DNA of 64,000 nt. It comes from Azospirillum soli. GTDB taxonomy: Bacteria > Pseudomonadota > Alphaproteobacteria > Azospirillales > Azospirillaceae. The stretch covers positions 1-64,000 of the forward strand of contig NZ_JAGINQ010000004.1 of assembly GCF_017876165.1 (NCBI RefSeq), written 5' to 3'. Position 1 is the first letter of the stretch. Every line of letters starts with the position of its first letter. The translations under genes and the position numbers were made by a program. Shown in pieces: positions 62,956-64,000 of the stretch. Under the pieces are notes generated by a model. That model was not told the DNA's origin and ran no database searches. It worked only from the letters and a program-made list of their open reading frames with translations.

Positions 62956-63525
62956 TCAGACGGTGATAGCGCTTCGGGTCATTGGCTGACCAAGGCCCTG
63001 AGCCGCTCCATACGCCGCCGCTCCGCGCGCCGCCAGCGCCGGGGCGGCGGTGCCGTTTTGACCGCCCGCCTCCTCGCTGGACTGCTTGCGGCGCAACTCC
63101 TGCTGTGCCTGGGCCTTCTGCGCGTCGGCCTGCTGGGCGACGCGCAGATCCTGGGCCGACGGGTCGGAGGGGGCCAGGGCCGCCGCCTTGACCGTCTCCA
63201 TCTTGCGAATGGTGGCCTCGGGCTCGCGCTCCGGGCTGGTGTCCACGGGCACTTCGCCCGCGACCGCGTAGTTCTTGCCGTCCGGCCCGCGCGTGTAGGT
63301 GAAGGACGCCGCCCCGGCGTGAGGTCCGCCGGCCGCCTGATGCGCCGCCTCGTGCTGGCGGACGCTGGTGTCGGTGCGCTGAAGCTCCTGGGTGCGCTGC
63401 TGCTGTTCGGGGGATTGGACCTCGTCGGCGGCGCCCGCCTGGGCGTCCGTCTGGGCACCGGTTTTCCGGCCGGTCCGCGTCTGCGGCAGCCCGAACAGCG
63501 CCGAGGATGAGACACCCGAAATCAC
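62956..63525 (-). CDS. HEAAH-motif protein (SprA-related / putative metalloprotease CJM1_0395 family)
   Basis: 189-aa protein. The family core [37 protein letters not shown] and [18 protein letters not shown] is plain; HEAAH could bind zinc. The flanks are glutamine/alanine-rich and disordered. No signal peptide. GTG start. Catalytic activity is unproven for the family as far as I know. Confidence 0.82.
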   Translation of the reverse strand: MISGVSSSALFGLPQTRTGRKTGAQTDAQAGAADEVQSPEQQQRTQELQRTDTSVRQHEAAHQAAGGPHAGAASFTYTRGPDGKNYAVAGEVPVDTSPEREPEATIRKMETVKAAALAPSDPSAQDLRVAQQADAQKAQAQQELRRKQSSEEAGGQNGTAAPALAARGAAAYGAAQGLGQPMTRSAITV

Positions 63526-63598
63526 GGCCCGCGAGTCCCACGCGATCCACTCAACCGAAACACCCTACACCCACCGGCGTCGGGCGGCAACGCGGCGC

Positions 63599-64000
63599 TC
63601 AGCGCGCCGCCAGCGCGTCGGTGAAGGTCCCCGGATCGACGTTGCCGCCGCTTAGCACCACGACGACTTTGCGGCCCGCCGTGGACAGCTTCCCGGAGAG
63701 GATCGCCGCCAGCGCCACGGCGCCGCCGGGCTCGACCACCAGCTTCAGGACGGAGAAGGCGTAGGCCATGGCGGCCTGCACCTCCGCGTCGGTGACGGCG
63801 AATCCGCCGGCCAGAAGCTCCTTCATAACCGGAAAGGTCAGGGCGCCCGGCGTCGGCGTCAGCAGCGCGTCGCACAGGCTGCTGTGCCCGGCCTCGTTGC
63901 TGACGCGCTCCCCTTTCGCTAGCGAGCGCGCCGCGTCGTCGAAGCCGGCCGGCTCGACGCTCCACACGCGCGTGTCCGGCAGGGCGTGGCGGACCGCCGT
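63599..64000 (-). CDS. Threonine/serine dehydratase, 5' end outside the window
   Basis: 133 residues of the C-terminal part of a PLP-dependent fold-type II enzyme, in frame to the window edge (its start lies beyond 64000). VWSVEPAGFDDAARSL, FAVTDAEVQAAMAY, LKLVVEPGGAVALAA and VVVLSGGNVDPGTF are hallmarks of threonine ammonia-lyase and its relatives. No ACT domain follows, so the enzyme is of the catabolic/unregulated kind or a hydroxyectoine-utilisation EutB relative. Confidence 0.88.
   Translation of the reverse strand, partial: TAVRHALPDTRVWSVEPAGFDDAARSLAKGERVSNEAGHSSLCDALLTPTPGALTFPVMKELLAGGFAVTDAEVQAAMAYAFSVLKLVVEPGGAVALAAILSGKLSTAGRKVVVVLSGGNVDPGTFTDALAAR

Overview
The window looks like a chromosomal stretch of a GC-rich alphaproteobacterium of the Azospirillum type (Rhodospirillales). 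The basis is gene content: a nitrate-sensing (NIT) chemoreceptor, a napFDAGHBC periplasmic nitrate reductase operon, a complete liv amino-acid transporter with a DUF6867-like gene, class I fumarase, a sugar-acid dehydratase with a sugar ABC transporter, and many small alphaproteobacterial families. Placement to genus is inference from family resemblance. I see no tRNA, rRNA, CRISPR array, transposase gene or phage gene.

Layout. 0.2-3.8 kb: NIT/PAS chemoreceptor, HAD phosphatase, a 41-aa basic protein. 3.8-10.2 kb: leftward sugar operon (33-aa leader ORF, ATPase, Tat-exported binding protein, two permeases, IlvD/Edd dehydratase). 10.6-12.1 kb: CheY-like regulator coupled to an acetylpolyamine amidohydrolase. 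12.2-16.1 kb: multi-SLBB polysaccharide export protein and a glycosyltransferase. 16.2-19.4 kb: XRE regulator, fumarase, RluA-type pseudouridine synthase. 19.4-24.3 kb: mfd, patatin and DUF4383 genes. 24.4-33.2 kb: nap operon, a divergent FNR-like box, and a NarX/PilJ-like sensor kinase with a NarL-like regulator. 33.2-39.2 kb: a YnjBCD-like ABC transporter and rSAM/selenodomain-associated transferases 1 and 2, with an opposite-strand radical SAM/SPASM gene inside the transporter operon. 39.3-42.4 kb: OmpA-like protein, MBL hydrolase, two small genes. 42.5-48.3 kb: livHMGF, DUF6867-like, livK. 48.6-53.9 kb: secreted proteins, ROK sugar kinase, and a GT2 / LAB_N / GT39 envelope-modification operon. 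54.1-64 kb: Deg protease, an HTH protein with a disordered linker, ChaB, hemerythrin, PhoU, pentapeptide-repeat protein with TfoX_C gene, MarR regulator, N-carbamoylputrescine amidase, HEAAH protein and a truncated threonine dehydratase.

How it fits together. Two parts concern nitrate: the NIT chemoreceptor (behaviour) and nap with its adjacent NarX/NarL-like pair and FNR-like box (anaerobic respiration or redox balancing). Two enzymes act on polyamines (acetylpolyamine amidohydrolase, AguB). Envelope and polysaccharide functions recur (SLBB export protein, several glycosyltransferases, OmpA, Deg). The most interesting locus is 33.2-39.2 kb, where a radical SAM/SPASM enzyme is embedded antisense inside a transporter-plus-transferase operon.

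Non-coding structure is rich. A TGCACAAT-type motif recurs in several control regions (98-143, 10398-10528, a variant palindrome at 12201-12222, and 40484-40491). Short palindromic elements sit directly after highly expressed genes inside operons (7447-7532, 27251-27352). One related copy at 18551-18703 has been split by a 110-bp hairpin element with a TTA duplication. A 140-bp element with 46-nt inverted arms lies at 62807-62946.
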